A model generated the notes under the pieces. It was not told the DNA's origin. It did not search any database and saw only the letters and a list, made by a program, of their open reading frames with translations. A stretch of DNA of 64,000 bases from an uncultured Dokdonia sp. (lineage in GTDB: Bacteria; Bacteroidota; Bacteroidia; Flavobacteriales; Flavobacteriaceae), in the NCBI RefSeq assembly GCF_947496725.1, contig NZ_CANMDS010000006.1, forward strand, positions 62,001-126,000, given 5' to 3'. The position numbers and the translations under genes are program-made. The number at the start of each line of letters is the position of its first letter. The first letter of the stretch is position 1. Positions 45,181-53,449 of this stretch are shown in pieces.

Positions 45181-45807
45181 ATGAAAACAATTAAATTACT
45201 GGCCTTACTTTTTGTAAGTGCCATCATCCTTGAGGGCTGTAATGAGAAGCCTGCACATCCTGGACAACCCGCTGAAGGTGGCTCAATACCACCACCTAAG
45301 ACTATTATAGACGTTCAGGAAGCTGAGGATATGTACCATCGTTATGGCAAAGACATAGCTCCCATTTTAGAAAAAAACAAGTCAAATTTTAAAGCGACCA
45401 GATCGCTTTCTATAGATTATAAAACGCTTAAAGATTATATCGCCTTTATCGAGCAAGAAGCAGCGGAAGCAAATAAAACCGAAATCACAGGACTGCGCAT
45501 TTATTTTGCCAAATATGAGGACTCAAAAAATGATGGAAGAGCCACTGTTTTTCTCAATCCTATAATGGAGTACGGCGGCCCTGGCGTAAATGATGATGTG
45601 GCCTTTGCTATTGATAAATCTACTAATCCATCAAAGGCTGTCTTTGTAAAGGAAGTAATAACTGTACCTAGACCAGAAAATGAAACAACTAACAGAGCAG
45701 ACTTGATTATGACCGTACAAGGTGGTAAACCAATCCAGAGTCTAGCGATTAATGGTATGCCTTGGAGACCGCCACCACCACCGCCTAACGACCCAGATTA
45801 CCAATAA
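45181..45807 (+). CDS. Uncharacterised lipoprotein A2
   Basis: 208 residues with a clear lipoprotein signal (lipobox ILEGC, Cys 20), a Pro-rich spacer and a domain homologous to A1: VQEAEDMYHRYGKDIAPI, LKDYIAFIEQEA, GLRIYFAKYED, RATVFLNP and the tail PPPPPPNDPDYQ. It would sit in the periplasm or on the surface. The family is unknown to me; calcium, peptide or redox roles cannot be inferred. B2 follows 17 bases later, repeating the A-B order of the preceding pair. Confidence 0.78.
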   Translation: MKTIKLLALLFVSAIILEGCNEKPAHPGQPAEGGSIPPPKTIIDVQEAEDMYHRYGKDIAPILEKNKSNFKATRSLSIDYKTLKDYIAFIEQEAAEANKTEITGLRIYFAKYEDSKNDGRATVFLNPIMEYGGPGVNDDVAFAIDKSTNPSKAVFVKEVITVPRPENETTNRADLIMTVQGGKPIQSLAINGMPWRPPPPPPNDPDYQ

Positions 45808-45824
45808 AATTAATAATAAAACCG

Positions 45825-46505
45825 TTGCCCAGTTTGGACACACTCTATAACATAGGATTCATTTCAGAATTTATGGCTGCAATCTCGGCAACGGTTTTCT
45901 TCTATAAATATAAACATACAAAGCTCGTATGGCTTTTACCGTTGCTATGGTATATACCCATTAATGAGATTTTATGTCAAAAAGTTTTTGGACCTTCTAC
46001 AACTGGTTATATACTTTATAATATATATAGGATTATTGTACCGTTATCTCTATTACTTATTATTAGTTCTCAATTAAAAGGCAAAAATTCAAAGTCTTTT
46101 ACCCTAGTAGTAATTTTACTCTTTACTGTAGGTGTAGTTTTAGATTTTGCATTTACATCATTTACTACTGAGTTTCTAAATCACTCGCTTACTTTTTCTT
46201 CCATACTCATTGTTGTAATGCTACTTCGTTATTTTGTAGAAGAGCTTAAAAGCGATAATGTTCTTATGCTTAAAAAAAACCTTTTCTTATGGGTTTCATT
46301 TGGCTTCTTGACCTTCCACATAGCGTATCCTGTAATCGTACTAGCAGAGCAGTACCTTATAAATGGTAATAACACACTTAGAAAAAGCCTATTTCAGATA
46401 CATCTGGTCATCATTATTATTTCTTATCTGTTTATTGCTTTTGCATTCTATTGGTCAAATAAGATACCTCATTCCAATACTCACTTATTAAAAAAAGATG
46501 ATTAA
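45825..46505 (+). CDS. Multi-pass membrane protein B2
   Basis: 226 residues, about seven spans, paralogous to B1 and B3: SEFMAAISATVFFYKYKHT, LLWY, EELKSDN and the span-7 end FAFYWSN. The start must be TTG (45825 or 45834), since the first ATG falls inside span 1. Its final codons overlap by eight bases the start of a 43-residue single-span ORF, implying translational coupling. Preceded by lipoprotein A2. Confidence 0.75.
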   Translation: MPSLDTLYNIGFISEFMAAISATVFFYKYKHTKLVWLLPLLWYIPINEILCQKVFGPSTTGYILYNIYRIIVPLSLLLIISSQLKGKNSKSFTLVVILLFTVGVVLDFAFTSFTTEFLNHSLTFSSILIVVMLLRYFVEELKSDNVLMLKKNLFLWVSFGFLTFHIAYPVIVLAEQYLINGNNTLRKSLFQIHLVIIIISYLFIAFAFYWSNKIPHSNTHLLKKDD

Positions 46506-46629
46506 GGAAGAAGTTCTTGTCATATGGCTGGTCTGCGTGACCATTTTGTTTCTACTATTTTTAGTAGCGACTTTGTTTTGTGCAATTGCACTCTATTATC
46601 GTTTTGATAATAAGTCGCGTGTACGGTAA
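46498..46629 (+). CDS. 43-residue single-TM ORF coupled to B2
   Basis: ATG at 46498 overlaps the B2 stop (ATGATTAA). The peptide starts MIKEEVLVIWLV, has one membrane span (about residues 6-33) and a basic tail YYRFDNKSRVR. Its layout resembles the N-terminal anchor of the histidine kinase at 47544 (short head, one long span, basic exit). It could be a real small subunit or the stump of a kinase gene lost from the A2-B2 module. Confidence 0.5.
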   Translation: MIKEEVLVIWLVCVTILFLLFLVATLFCAIALYYRFDNKSRVR

Positions 46630-46671
46630 ATGGAGTTTCTCTCGTTTTTTTAAAATTTGGTTTTGAGTACG

Positions 46672-46683
46672 CTTTCGCGAAAG
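46672..46683. repeat. Iterated palindrome, copy 16 (between mini-TM ORF and B3)
   Basis: Full 20-bp form, 43 bases after the mini-TM stop. Confidence 0.9.
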
Positions 46684-46771
46684 CGTAACACAACCCTCCA
46701 GCGTAAAAAATCTTACAAAATGAAAATTTCTAATTTACTACCTTTCAATCTCATCAAATAAACCTCACTCC

Positions 46772-47419
46772 TTGAGCACCCTAATGTACATATCTGAAAT
46801 TATAGCGGCACTTGTGGCAACTATTTTCTTCTACAAGTACAAACACCTACCTATAAAAACGATACTGTACATACTCTGGATAGCCGTTATTACCGAAGGT
46901 ATGGCTAGGGTATACTCACATTACTACCACAATAATCACTGGGTATATAATCTGTATGCGTTCTTGTTTTACACCCTATTTTATAAAATGATTTATGATC
47001 ATATAAAAAATAAAACCAGAAAACGACTCGTACTAGTTATTGCTACTATAATGATGACCGCAGTAATTATAAGAGGTTTTACCGTGCCTGTAATTACATT
47101 TTATATGAGTAAAACGTATAGTATCGCAATGGTGGTAATGGTGTTTTTACTTATGATTTATGCCGTAGAGCGCCTTAAGAGTGATGACAGTTTGCAGGTA
47201 AAAAATGAGCTAGCGCTTTTTGTCTTTACAGCTTATCTAGTTTTTGGTATTTCCTTTATTCCTCTGGCTCCTTTTTTGACAGGGCAGATGGACTTTAACT
47301 ACTCCAGAGCTATGCTAGATATCTTGAAGGGCGTACAGACTGCGGCCTTACTGTTTGCAAATGCCTTACTTGTTTTTGGCTTTATATGGACAAAACCAAG
47401 AGCAAGAGAGGTCTTATAA
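46772..47419 (+). CDS. Multi-pass membrane protein B3
   Basis: 215 residues, about seven spans, third paralog: SEIIAALVATIFFYKYKH, ILWI, ERLKSDDS and FGFIWTK. The TTG at 46772 gives a seven-residue head comparable with B1 and B2; the ATG at 46784 would leave three. It has no A partner of its own and lies 124 bases upstream of the kinase gene, with an AGGG-N6-CCCT motif in that gap. Confidence 0.75.
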   Translation: MSTLMYISEIIAALVATIFFYKYKHLPIKTILYILWIAVITEGMARVYSHYYHNNHWVYNLYAFLFYTLFYKMIYDHIKNKTRKRLVLVIATIMMTAVIIRGFTVPVITFYMSKTYSIAMVVMVFLLMIYAVERLKSDDSLQVKNELALFVFTAYLVFGISFIPLAPFLTGQMDFNYSRAMLDILKGVQTAALLFANALLVFGFIWTKPRAREVL

Positions 47420-47464
47420 GCGAGCTTTCTAGATGCAAATTTTAAAGCTCCTACTATAACTAAA

Positions 47465-47478
47465 AGGGCAAATGCCCT
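47465..47478. promoter_or_regulatory. Candidate operator, AGGG-N6-CCCT type (copy 2)
   Basis: AGGGCAAATGCCCT, a near-perfect palindrome 66 bases before the kinase ATG. Confidence 0.45.
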
Positions 47479-47543
47479 ATGGTGAATGCGTACCAAAATA
47501 AGTATCTTGAACTCTTAATTTAATCACACCCCAATAGCAATCT

Positions 47544-48329
47544 ATGTTTCTGATTCAAGATCAAGATAGCGGCACTCTTTTTATAGTGCTTGTTGCCATC
47601 ACCATTTTACTACTACTGCTGGTTGTTGTAGTAGTGCTATTTTCTGTTTTTATGAAGCGCAAAAACAGCTTACTGTTAGAACAAGAAGAGGCAAAACAAC
47701 GTTTTGAAAGAGAAATTACAGAAACGCAGATAGAGATACGTGAGGAAACGCTACGTAACATAAGCTGGGAGCTACACGATAATATAGGCCAGCTACTTAC
47801 ACTTGCAAAAATACAAACACAAAACTCTGGTGGTAGCCAGCAAGATCTAGACGAGGCAGTAGCAACCATAGGTAAGGGTCTTACTGAGATACGAGCACTG
47901 TCAAAACTCATAAACCCAGAGGCGCTTAAAAATATGTCTTTACCAGAGGCACTTAACCTAGAGCTAGAACGCTTTGAGAGAATGGCTTATCTAAAACCAT
48001 CGCTCAAAATATCTGGCAGCCCAATAGAAATAGATAAAAAGATTGAGACCATTATCTTTAGAATATTGCAAGAGTTTTTTACAAACACCATAAAGCACTC
48101 TAAAGCTACGCACCTAGATGTACACCTCAACTATAGAGGTGACACTGTACTCATTACCGTAAAAGATAACGGAGTAGGTTTTGATTATGAAAAAGCCAGA
48201 GCAAAAAATGGTATAGGCCTTACTAATATAGAAACACGCGCAAAGCTTATAGGCGCTACCATAAAATATATGTCACAAGTTAATGAGGGCACAACGCTAT
48301 CACTTAACTATAAAACACAATCATTATGA
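47544..48329 (+). CDS. Sensor-less histidine kinase (HisKA_3 type)
   Basis: 261 residues: one membrane span (about 11-37), a short coiled-coil-like linker (about 42-72), the phosphoacceptor segment WELHDNIGQLL (H78) of the HisKA_3/NarX-LiaS class, and a HATPase_c domain with N box FTNTIKHSKA, DNGVGFD and GIGLTNIETRA. There is no extracellular or cytosolic sensing domain, so input must come from a partner, and the adjacent B proteins are obvious candidates. Its stop overlaps the response-regulator start (ATGA). Confidence 0.93.
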   Translation: MFLIQDQDSGTLFIVLVAITILLLLLVVVVVLFSVFMKRKNSLLLEQEEAKQRFEREITETQIEIREETLRNISWELHDNIGQLLTLAKIQTQNSGGSQQDLDEAVATIGKGLTEIRALSKLINPEALKNMSLPEALNLELERFERMAYLKPSLKISGSPIEIDKKIETIIFRILQEFFTNTIKHSKATHLDVHLNYRGDTVLITVKDNGVGFDYEKARAKNGIGLTNIETRAKLIGATIKYMSQVNEGTTLSLNYKTQSL

Positions 48330-48955
48330 AAACAATAGTTATTGTAGATGATCATACATTACTTAGCCAGGCCATAAGCGGCTTAGTAAATTCATTTGAA
48401 AATTTTAAAGTGCTTTATACCTGTAAAAATGGGCAAGAGCTACTAGACAACCTTAAGTTTGAAAACAAGCGTCCAGACATCGTTCTTATGGATGTAAATA
48501 TGCCTATTATGGACGGTATTGAGGCTACTACAAATCTCAAAGAGCTCTATCCAGACATACTAGTGCTTGCGCTCTCTGTAGAGGAGGATGATCATACTAT
48601 TTTAAAAATGATACGCGCAGGTGCAAAAGGATACCTCCTTAAAGACACCGAAAAAAAGGTGCTAGAAAACGCCCTTAATGAGCTAATTATAAATGGATAT
48701 TACCATACTAATACCGTGAGCCAGCTTCTTGTAAAAAGCTTAGATGGAGATAACAGAGATGAACTTAGGGATAGAGAAATAGAGTTTATAAAACACGCCT
48801 GCACAGAGATGACTTATAATGAGATTGCTTCTGTAATGTTTCTCAGTCCCAAAACGGTACAAGGGTATAGAGATAGTGTGTTCTCAAAATTAAATTTAAA
48901 AAACAGAACAGGTCTTGTTATTTATGCCCTAAAAAGCGGATTGTTTAAACCATAA
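48326..48955 (+). CDS. NarL/LuxR-family response regulator
   Basis: 209 residues: receiver domain (about 1-120) with acidic pocket VDDH, phosphorylation site D56 in VLMDVNMPIMDG and K106-type lysine in GYLLKDTE, then a LuxR-type helix-turn-helix (about 148-205, REIEFIKHACTEMTYNEIASVMFLSPKTVQGYRDSVFSKL). Cognate to the kinase, with which it is translationally coupled. NarL-type regulators bind short inverted repeats; the AGGG-N-CCCT motifs in this locus are candidates. Confidence 0.95.
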   Translation: MKTIVIVDDHTLLSQAISGLVNSFENFKVLYTCKNGQELLDNLKFENKRPDIVLMDVNMPIMDGIEATTNLKELYPDILVLALSVEEDDHTILKMIRAGAKGYLLKDTEKKVLENALNELIINGYYHTNTVSQLLVKSLDGDNRDELRDREIEFIKHACTEMTYNEIASVMFLSPKTVQGYRDSVFSKLNLKNRTGLVIYALKSGLFKP

Positions 48956-48983
48956 ACTTAAGCTTCACCACAGCTTTCAAACC

Positions 48984-49018
48984 TCCATAAATCAAAGATT
49001 TGTGGAGGCTTTTTTTTT
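48984..49018 (+). terminator. Terminator of the kinase-regulator operon
   Basis: CCTCCATAAATC pairs with GATTTGTGGAGG (one wobble) around AAA, then nine T. Confidence 0.85.
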
Positions 49019-49078
49019 GAAAAATAGTCGTGGTACTAGTGTACAATTATAGTAGCATAATTGCAGTAAAATTAAAAA

Positions 49079-49107
49079 AGGGAGGCTTTCCCCCAAAAGC
49101 CCCCCGG
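49079..49107. other. GC-rich hairpin in gene-free DNA
   Basis: GGGAGGCTTT pairs with AAAGCCCCCC in an otherwise AT-rich gap (49019-49249) between the response regulator and DUF1801 genes. Nothing else is recognised in the gap except the motif at 49225. Confidence 0.4.
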
Positions 49108-49224
49108 CTTGCTATCAAATTCTTAATTCTATTGCTAGAACTACGATTCATTTGGATGGCAAGTTGTTAGGTATAAAATTAGATGATATTTACCCTTTTT
49201 ACAATTATATATAACGTTATTATT

Positions 49225-49239
49225 AGGGGTAAATGCCCT
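49225..49239. promoter_or_regulatory. Candidate operator, AGGG-N7-CCCT type (copy 3)
   Basis: AGGGGTAAATGCCCT, 270 bases after the response regulator and just beyond the DUF1801 3' end. A half-site TTTACCCT lies about 40 bases upstream. Confidence 0.4.
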
Positions 49240-49249
49240 ATTTATAAAA

Positions 49250-49606
49250 CTACACATTTGTGACAGCCCTGTGGGCTACGTTTAACAAGATGCTCGTAAG
49301 TATCTCAAAATCAACATCTTTTAACTCTTTGTAGCGTAGTGACCTAAGATTTTTCCTTTTTTCTCCTCCTACAAGTGTTTCTTTATGAACACTTATTTGC
49401 ACCCCACGAGGAAAACCCACGTCTACAAACGACTTTCTAAAATTGAGAAAACAAAACATTTTACCATCTAGCATATAAAATGGTAAATTCCATTTAAAGG
49501 TCTCCTCTACTTCAGGTACGGTACTTTTTATAACAGCCTGTAGCTCTATAAGCATTGTGCGCCAGGGTTCTGGTTTTGAGAGTATATATGCTTGAGCAGG
49601 ATTCAT
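49250..49606 (-). CDS. DUF1801 (YdhG-like) protein
   Basis: 118 residues with the DUF1801 pattern: AYILSKPEPWRTMLIELQAVI, EETFKWNLPFYMLDGKMFCFLNF, VDVGFPRG and a C-terminal KNLRSLRYKELKDVD. These small soluble proteins share an iron-chaperone-like fold and have no firm function. Monocistronic, transcribed toward the kinase operon. Confidence 0.83.
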   Translation of the reverse strand: MNPAQAYILSKPEPWRTMLIELQAVIKSTVPEVEETFKWNLPFYMLDGKMFCFLNFRKSFVDVGFPRGVQISVHKETLVGGEKRKNLRSLRYKELKDVDFEILTSILLNVAHRAVTNV

Positions 49607-49648
49607 ATCGTTACTAAAAATTAATTGTGGGGGATGGACTTATACACG

Positions 49649-49660
49649 CTTTCGCGAAAG
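49649..49660. repeat. Iterated palindrome, copy 17 (intergenic)
   Basis: Perfect core in the divergent region between the DUF1801 and symporter genes. Confidence 0.9.
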
Positions 49661-49806
49661 CGTAATAAAAATAGTACTACACTTATATACAAGAATGGTT
49701 TGTGAGGGAGATAATGATGCTACTTAATCAAAAAAACTATTGCGATGAATGCTTATCTTTCGCCTAGTATTTCTACTTAAATATAAGATAAATTACGCAC
49801 ATACTT

Positions 49807-51618
49807 ATGATAGACTTATCTGGATTAGACATTACCATCATTATAGCGCTCTTTGTAATCATACTAGGCGTGGGCTTTTATGTAGGTAAAAGCGCTGGAA
49901 AAAACACGACTCAATATTTTCTATCTGGTCGTAATATGCCGTGGTGGTTACTAGGCTTATCTATGGTTGCTACAACCTTCTCTACAGATACGCCTAATCT
50001 CGTGACAGATATTGTGCGTACTAATGGTGTATCTGGTAACTGGGTCTGGTGGGCATTTTTAGTCACTGGACTGCTCACCGTTTTTGTGTATGCAAAGCTG
50101 TGGCGCAAGTCTGAGGTAAAGACAGATATTGAGTTTTATGAGCTGCGTTATGGCGGTGCCCCGGCACGGTTTTTAAGAGGTTTTAGAGCGATCTATCTAG
50201 GCATTGTTTTTAACGTACTGGCTATGGCTGGTGTTACACTAGCTGCCATAAAAATAGGTGAAGTGATGCTAGGTCTTGACCCAGTAACAACCGTGGTAGT
50301 AGCTGGTGTGATTACTGTACTCTTTAGCGCCATAGGTGGGTTTAAAGGTGTGGTATACACAGATTTTATATTGTTTTTTGTGGCGATGGCAGGAGCCTTT
50401 GGCGCGGCATATTATATTGTAGGTATGCCAGAAATAGGAGGGCTTGAAGCGCTTATTACCCACGATAATGTAAAAGATAAAATTAATATTCTTCCAGATT
50501 TTAATAATACCGAGATGCTCATCACGCTACTTATCATACCACTAGCGGTACAGTGGTGGAGCTCTTGGTACCCAGGATCTGAGCCTGGCGGTGGTGGTTA
50601 TGTCGCACAACGTATGCTCGCTGCCAAAGATGAAAATCACGCCATAGGTGCAACCTTCTTTTATAACATTATGCACTACGCGCTACGCCCCTGGCCCTGG
50701 ATTCTAGTAGCACTAGCCTCACTTATAGTATTTCCAGACCTCGCAAGTATACAGGAAGCCTTCCCAAATATTTCTGAAGATAAGCTAGGGCAAGACCTTG
50801 CCTACTCTGCAATGCTCACAATGCTACCTAGCGGCTTGCTAGGCCTTGTGCTTGCATCACTATCTGCAGCATATATGAGTACGATAAGCACACACCTTAA
50901 CTGGGGAGCATCATATGTGGTAAATGATGTGTATGCACAACAAATTAAACCAGAAGCGACAGAGAAGGAGCTAGTCGCTGTAGGTCGCATCACCACAGTG
51001 ATACTTATGGTAGTGAGTGCAGGTATCGCACTGGCGCTTACTAATGCGCTACAGCTTTTTAATATTATACTAATGTTTGGAGCAGGTACTGGGCTCATCT
51101 TTATACTTCGCTGGTTCTGGTGGCGTATTAATGCGTGGACAGAGATAAGCGCGATGCTCGCCTCTGGTATCATTTCTATACTTATAGAATTTACCTCGCT
51201 GGGAGAAACGCTTTTTGGCACTAGCGGGATGATGCCTGGCTATGCTAAGTTTCCTTTTGTGGTGTTTACCTCAACGCTTATATGGCTTGTTGTTACTTAT
51301 CTCACAAAACCAGAAACTAAAGAAACACTTTATGCGTTCTATAAAAAAACACGACCAGGTGGGCCAGGCTGGAAAGGAATTGTCACCGCTGCAAACAAAG
51401 AGGGAGTTACCATCGTACAACACACAGAAGCGTGGAGCGTGCCTATGGGAATAGTCGCAATGCTTCTAGGCTGTGTATTAATTTACGGAACCTTGTTTAC
51501 CACCGGTTACTTCATTTATGGCCAACTTACTAATGCGCTCATAGGGCTTAGTTTTTGCTTTACATCTGGAGCTTCGCTCATTGCGGTTTGGAAAAAAATA
51601 AAAGGAAAAGTACTCTAA
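49807..51618 (+). CDS. Sodium/solute symporter (SSS family)
   Basis: 603 residues, about 14 predicted spans of the LeuT fold. YFLSGRNMPWWLLGLSMVATTFSTDTPNLVTD (split: RNMPWW and the Na+-site STDTP) is typical of SSS proteins close to the solute:Na+ group found in marine Bacteroidota. The substrate could be a sugar, acid or amino acid; a glutaminase two genes downstream makes amino-acid-type solutes possible but not established. Its stop shares one base with the next ATG (TAATG). Confidence 0.9.
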   Translation: MIDLSGLDITIIIALFVIILGVGFYVGKSAGKNTTQYFLSGRNMPWWLLGLSMVATTFSTDTPNLVTDIVRTNGVSGNWVWWAFLVTGLLTVFVYAKLWRKSEVKTDIEFYELRYGGAPARFLRGFRAIYLGIVFNVLAMAGVTLAAIKIGEVMLGLDPVTTVVVAGVITVLFSAIGGFKGVVYTDFILFFVAMAGAFGAAYYIVGMPEIGGLEALITHDNVKDKINILPDFNNTEMLITLLIIPLAVQWWSSWYPGSEPGGGGYVAQRMLAAKDENHAIGATFFYNIMHYALRPWPWILVALASLIVFPDLASIQEAFPNISEDKLGQDLAYSAMLTMLPSGLLGLVLASLSAAYMSTISTHLNWGASYVVNDVYAQQIKPEATEKELVAVGRITTVILMVVSAGIALALTNALQLFNIILMFGAGTGLIFILRWFWWRINAWTEISAMLASGIISILIEFTSLGETLFGTSGMMPGYAKFPFVVFTSTLIWLVVTYLTKPETKETLYAFYKKTRPGGPGWKGIVTAANKEGVTIVQHTEAWSVPMGIVAMLLGCVLIYGTLFTTGYFIYGQLTNALIGLSFCFTSGASLIAVWKKIKGKVL

Positions 51619-52106
51619 TGAAATTATCTCTTATTATCACCATATTGTGTTTGAGCCTAGGGTTGCAAGCACAAGAAACGACAGACACCTACAAGCTGGC
51701 TATTGGTCTTGTAAAAAAATCATCAGCTTTTAAGCAAACTGGTGCGACAGCAATTGCTACGGGTTCAAAAACTATAAGCTTTACAAACCAAGCCTATGCA
51801 TTTTGGCTAGATGGTTTAGATACTCGTTTTAATGACAAGGATTTTGAAAACTTCTTTGGTGATTTATATCAACCTAAGGAGATAGAAAGCTTTAAAAAAG
51901 CTGGAGACAAGAGAAGATCAAAATACCAGCTATATGTTTCTGAGACAGATACAGATCTGTTTGTGATAGAGATGCTTTCGCGAAAGCGTAAACGCAAGGC
52001 AAAGTACCCTAAGTTTTATCAAGGGCAAAGTATCTCATTCCTTTTTGAAAAAACGAGCAATGGAGGTGTGCGCCTCATTGAGACGTTAACTCTACAAAAC
52101 AATTAG
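51618..52106 (+). CDS. Hypothetical exported protein
   Basis: 162 residues from MKLSLIITILCLSLGLQAQ, a signal peptide cleaved about residue 19. The mature part is mixed alpha/beta with no family I recognise. It overlaps the symporter stop by one base and is followed after three bases by glsA, so all three are one operon. The palindrome at 51975 is read as LSRKR within a strongly basic run (RKRKRKAK) in the middle of the protein. Confidence 0.75.
   Translation: MKLSLIITILCLSLGLQAQETTDTYKLAIGLVKKSSAFKQTGATAIATGSKTISFTNQAYAFWLDGLDTRFNDKDFENFFGDLYQPKEIESFKKAGDKRRSKYQLYVSETDTDLFVIEMLSRKRKRKAKYPKFYQGQSISFLFEKTSNGGVRLIETLTLQNN
51975..51986. repeat. Iterated palindrome, copy 18 (inside exported protein gene)
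   Basis: Perfect core, the LSRK frame; it creates an unusually basic patch. Confidence 0.9.
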
Positions 52107-52109
52107 ACA

Positions 52110-53027
52110 ATGATAGATTGCCAGCCTATAGTAGATAAAACGTACAAAAAGGTACTCGCTATGGAAAATAGCGGCAATGTAGCAAGCTACATACCAGAAC
52201 TTGCTAAGGTAGATGCTACAAAATTTGGCGTATGTCTCACCACCCAGACCGGTGAGGTGTTTACAGCGGGTGATGCGACTCTAAAATTTTCTATACAGAG
52301 TATTGCAAAAGTGCTGTCACTTAGTCTCGTGCTTTCTAAAATAGGTGATGACCTATGGAAACGTATGGATTTTGAACCTTCTGGAACTGCCTTTAACTCA
52401 CTAGTGCAACTAGAGAGTGAGAATGGCATCCCTAGAAACCCGCTTATTAATGCAGGAGCTATTGTGGTATGTGATATTATTTGTGAGCTTTTTGATAACC
52501 CAAAAGAAGCATTGCTTGATTATGTACGTGAGGTATCTGGTATAGAAGATCTTCAGTATTCTGAAAATATTGCTCATTCTGAGCAGCAAACGGGTTATCG
52601 CAACTTTGCACTTGCAAATTTTATAAAGTCGTTTAATAACATAAAAAATACCTGCGACCAGGTTACAGACCTATACTTTCACCTATGTAGTATCGAGATG
52701 ACGTGTGAGCAACTCTCATATACGTTCGGCTTTCTTGCAAACCGTGGGAAGCAGTTTAAAACCGGCAAAACAATTGTCACGCCTAATCAAGCCAAACGCA
52801 TTAACGCCATTATGCAAACCTGTGGTTTTTATGATGAAGCTGGCGAGTTTGCTTATAAAGTAGGCTTACCAGGTAAAAGTGGTGTAGGTGGTGGTATGGT
52901 AGCCATACTGCCTGGTAGTTATGCAATTGCTGTATGGAGCCCTAAACTTAACAAACAAGGTAACTCCTATAGAGGAATGAAGTTTTTACAATACTTCACA
53001 GATGAAACACAGGATACGGTGTTTTAA
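52110..53027 (+). CDS. glsA: Glutaminase
   Basis: 305 residues, usual bacterial GlsA length, beta-lactamase-like fold. The catalytic S64-x-x-K67 lies in FSIQSIAKVLS, with NPLINAGAIV, ENIAHSEQQTGYRNFALA and the C-terminal GKSGVGGGMVAILPG. It hydrolyses glutamine to glutamate and ammonia in the cytosol. Third gene of the symporter operon, suggesting nitrogen or amino-acid use. Confidence 0.96.
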   Translation: MIDCQPIVDKTYKKVLAMENSGNVASYIPELAKVDATKFGVCLTTQTGEVFTAGDATLKFSIQSIAKVLSLSLVLSKIGDDLWKRMDFEPSGTAFNSLVQLESENGIPRNPLINAGAIVVCDIICELFDNPKEALLDYVREVSGIEDLQYSENIAHSEQQTGYRNFALANFIKSFNNIKNTCDQVTDLYFHLCSIEMTCEQLSYTFGFLANRGKQFKTGKTIVTPNQAKRINAIMQTCGFYDEAGEFAYKVGLPGKSGVGGGMVAILPGSYAIAVWSPKLNKQGNSYRGMKFLQYFTDETQDTVF

Positions 53028-53053
53028 AATATTACCACAGCTTTGCACCACAT

Positions 53054-53449
53054 ATGAATCACATACAACCTTCCACACATCTCATTATCGCATTACTAAT
53101 AACTATTTTACTCATAGTAGTTTTATGGTTTTATAAAAAGAAATTACTTGCCAGTCGTAAATGGTTATTTATAAATTCTATCCTTTTTTTATGCATTTAT
53201 TTTATTGTGGTGGGTGCTGCTTTATATCAAGACATCTCCCTACAGCTAGCCTTGCAAAAATTTGATCTCAACCGCGACGGATTTTTCAATGGTAATGAGA
53301 TTACCCCACAACAATCTGAAGCAATGCAAAAATATGTTTCTGACACTGGTAGAACATTTTCGGTAATCTCTGGATTACTATTTGCGGGAACTATCACTAT
53401 TATGATATCCCTAGGTCGAGTTGTTATAAATATCTTCAAGTCCAAATGA
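53054..53449 (+). CDS. Membrane protein with a single EF-hand
   Basis: 131 residues with three spans (about 8-26, 36-58, 100-125). The loop between spans 2 and 3 contains a canonical 12-residue EF-hand loop, D71-N73-D75-F77-N79-E82, in KFDLNRDGFFNGNEIT, likely a calcium site. Family unknown. It overlaps the DUF2809 gene by four bases (ATGA) and follows glsA by 26 bases. Confidence 0.75.
   Translation: MNHIQPSTHLIIALLITILLIVVLWFYKKKLLASRKWLFINSILFLCIYFIVVGAALYQDISLQLALQKFDLNRDGFFNGNEITPQQSEAMQKYVSDTGRTFSVISGLLFAGTITIMISLGRVVINIFKSK

Noticed and set aside
44372-47419. B proteins as microbial rhodopsins
   Set aside because: Length and about seven spans fit, but there is no retinal-binding lysine in span 7 and no rhodopsin motif in span 3.
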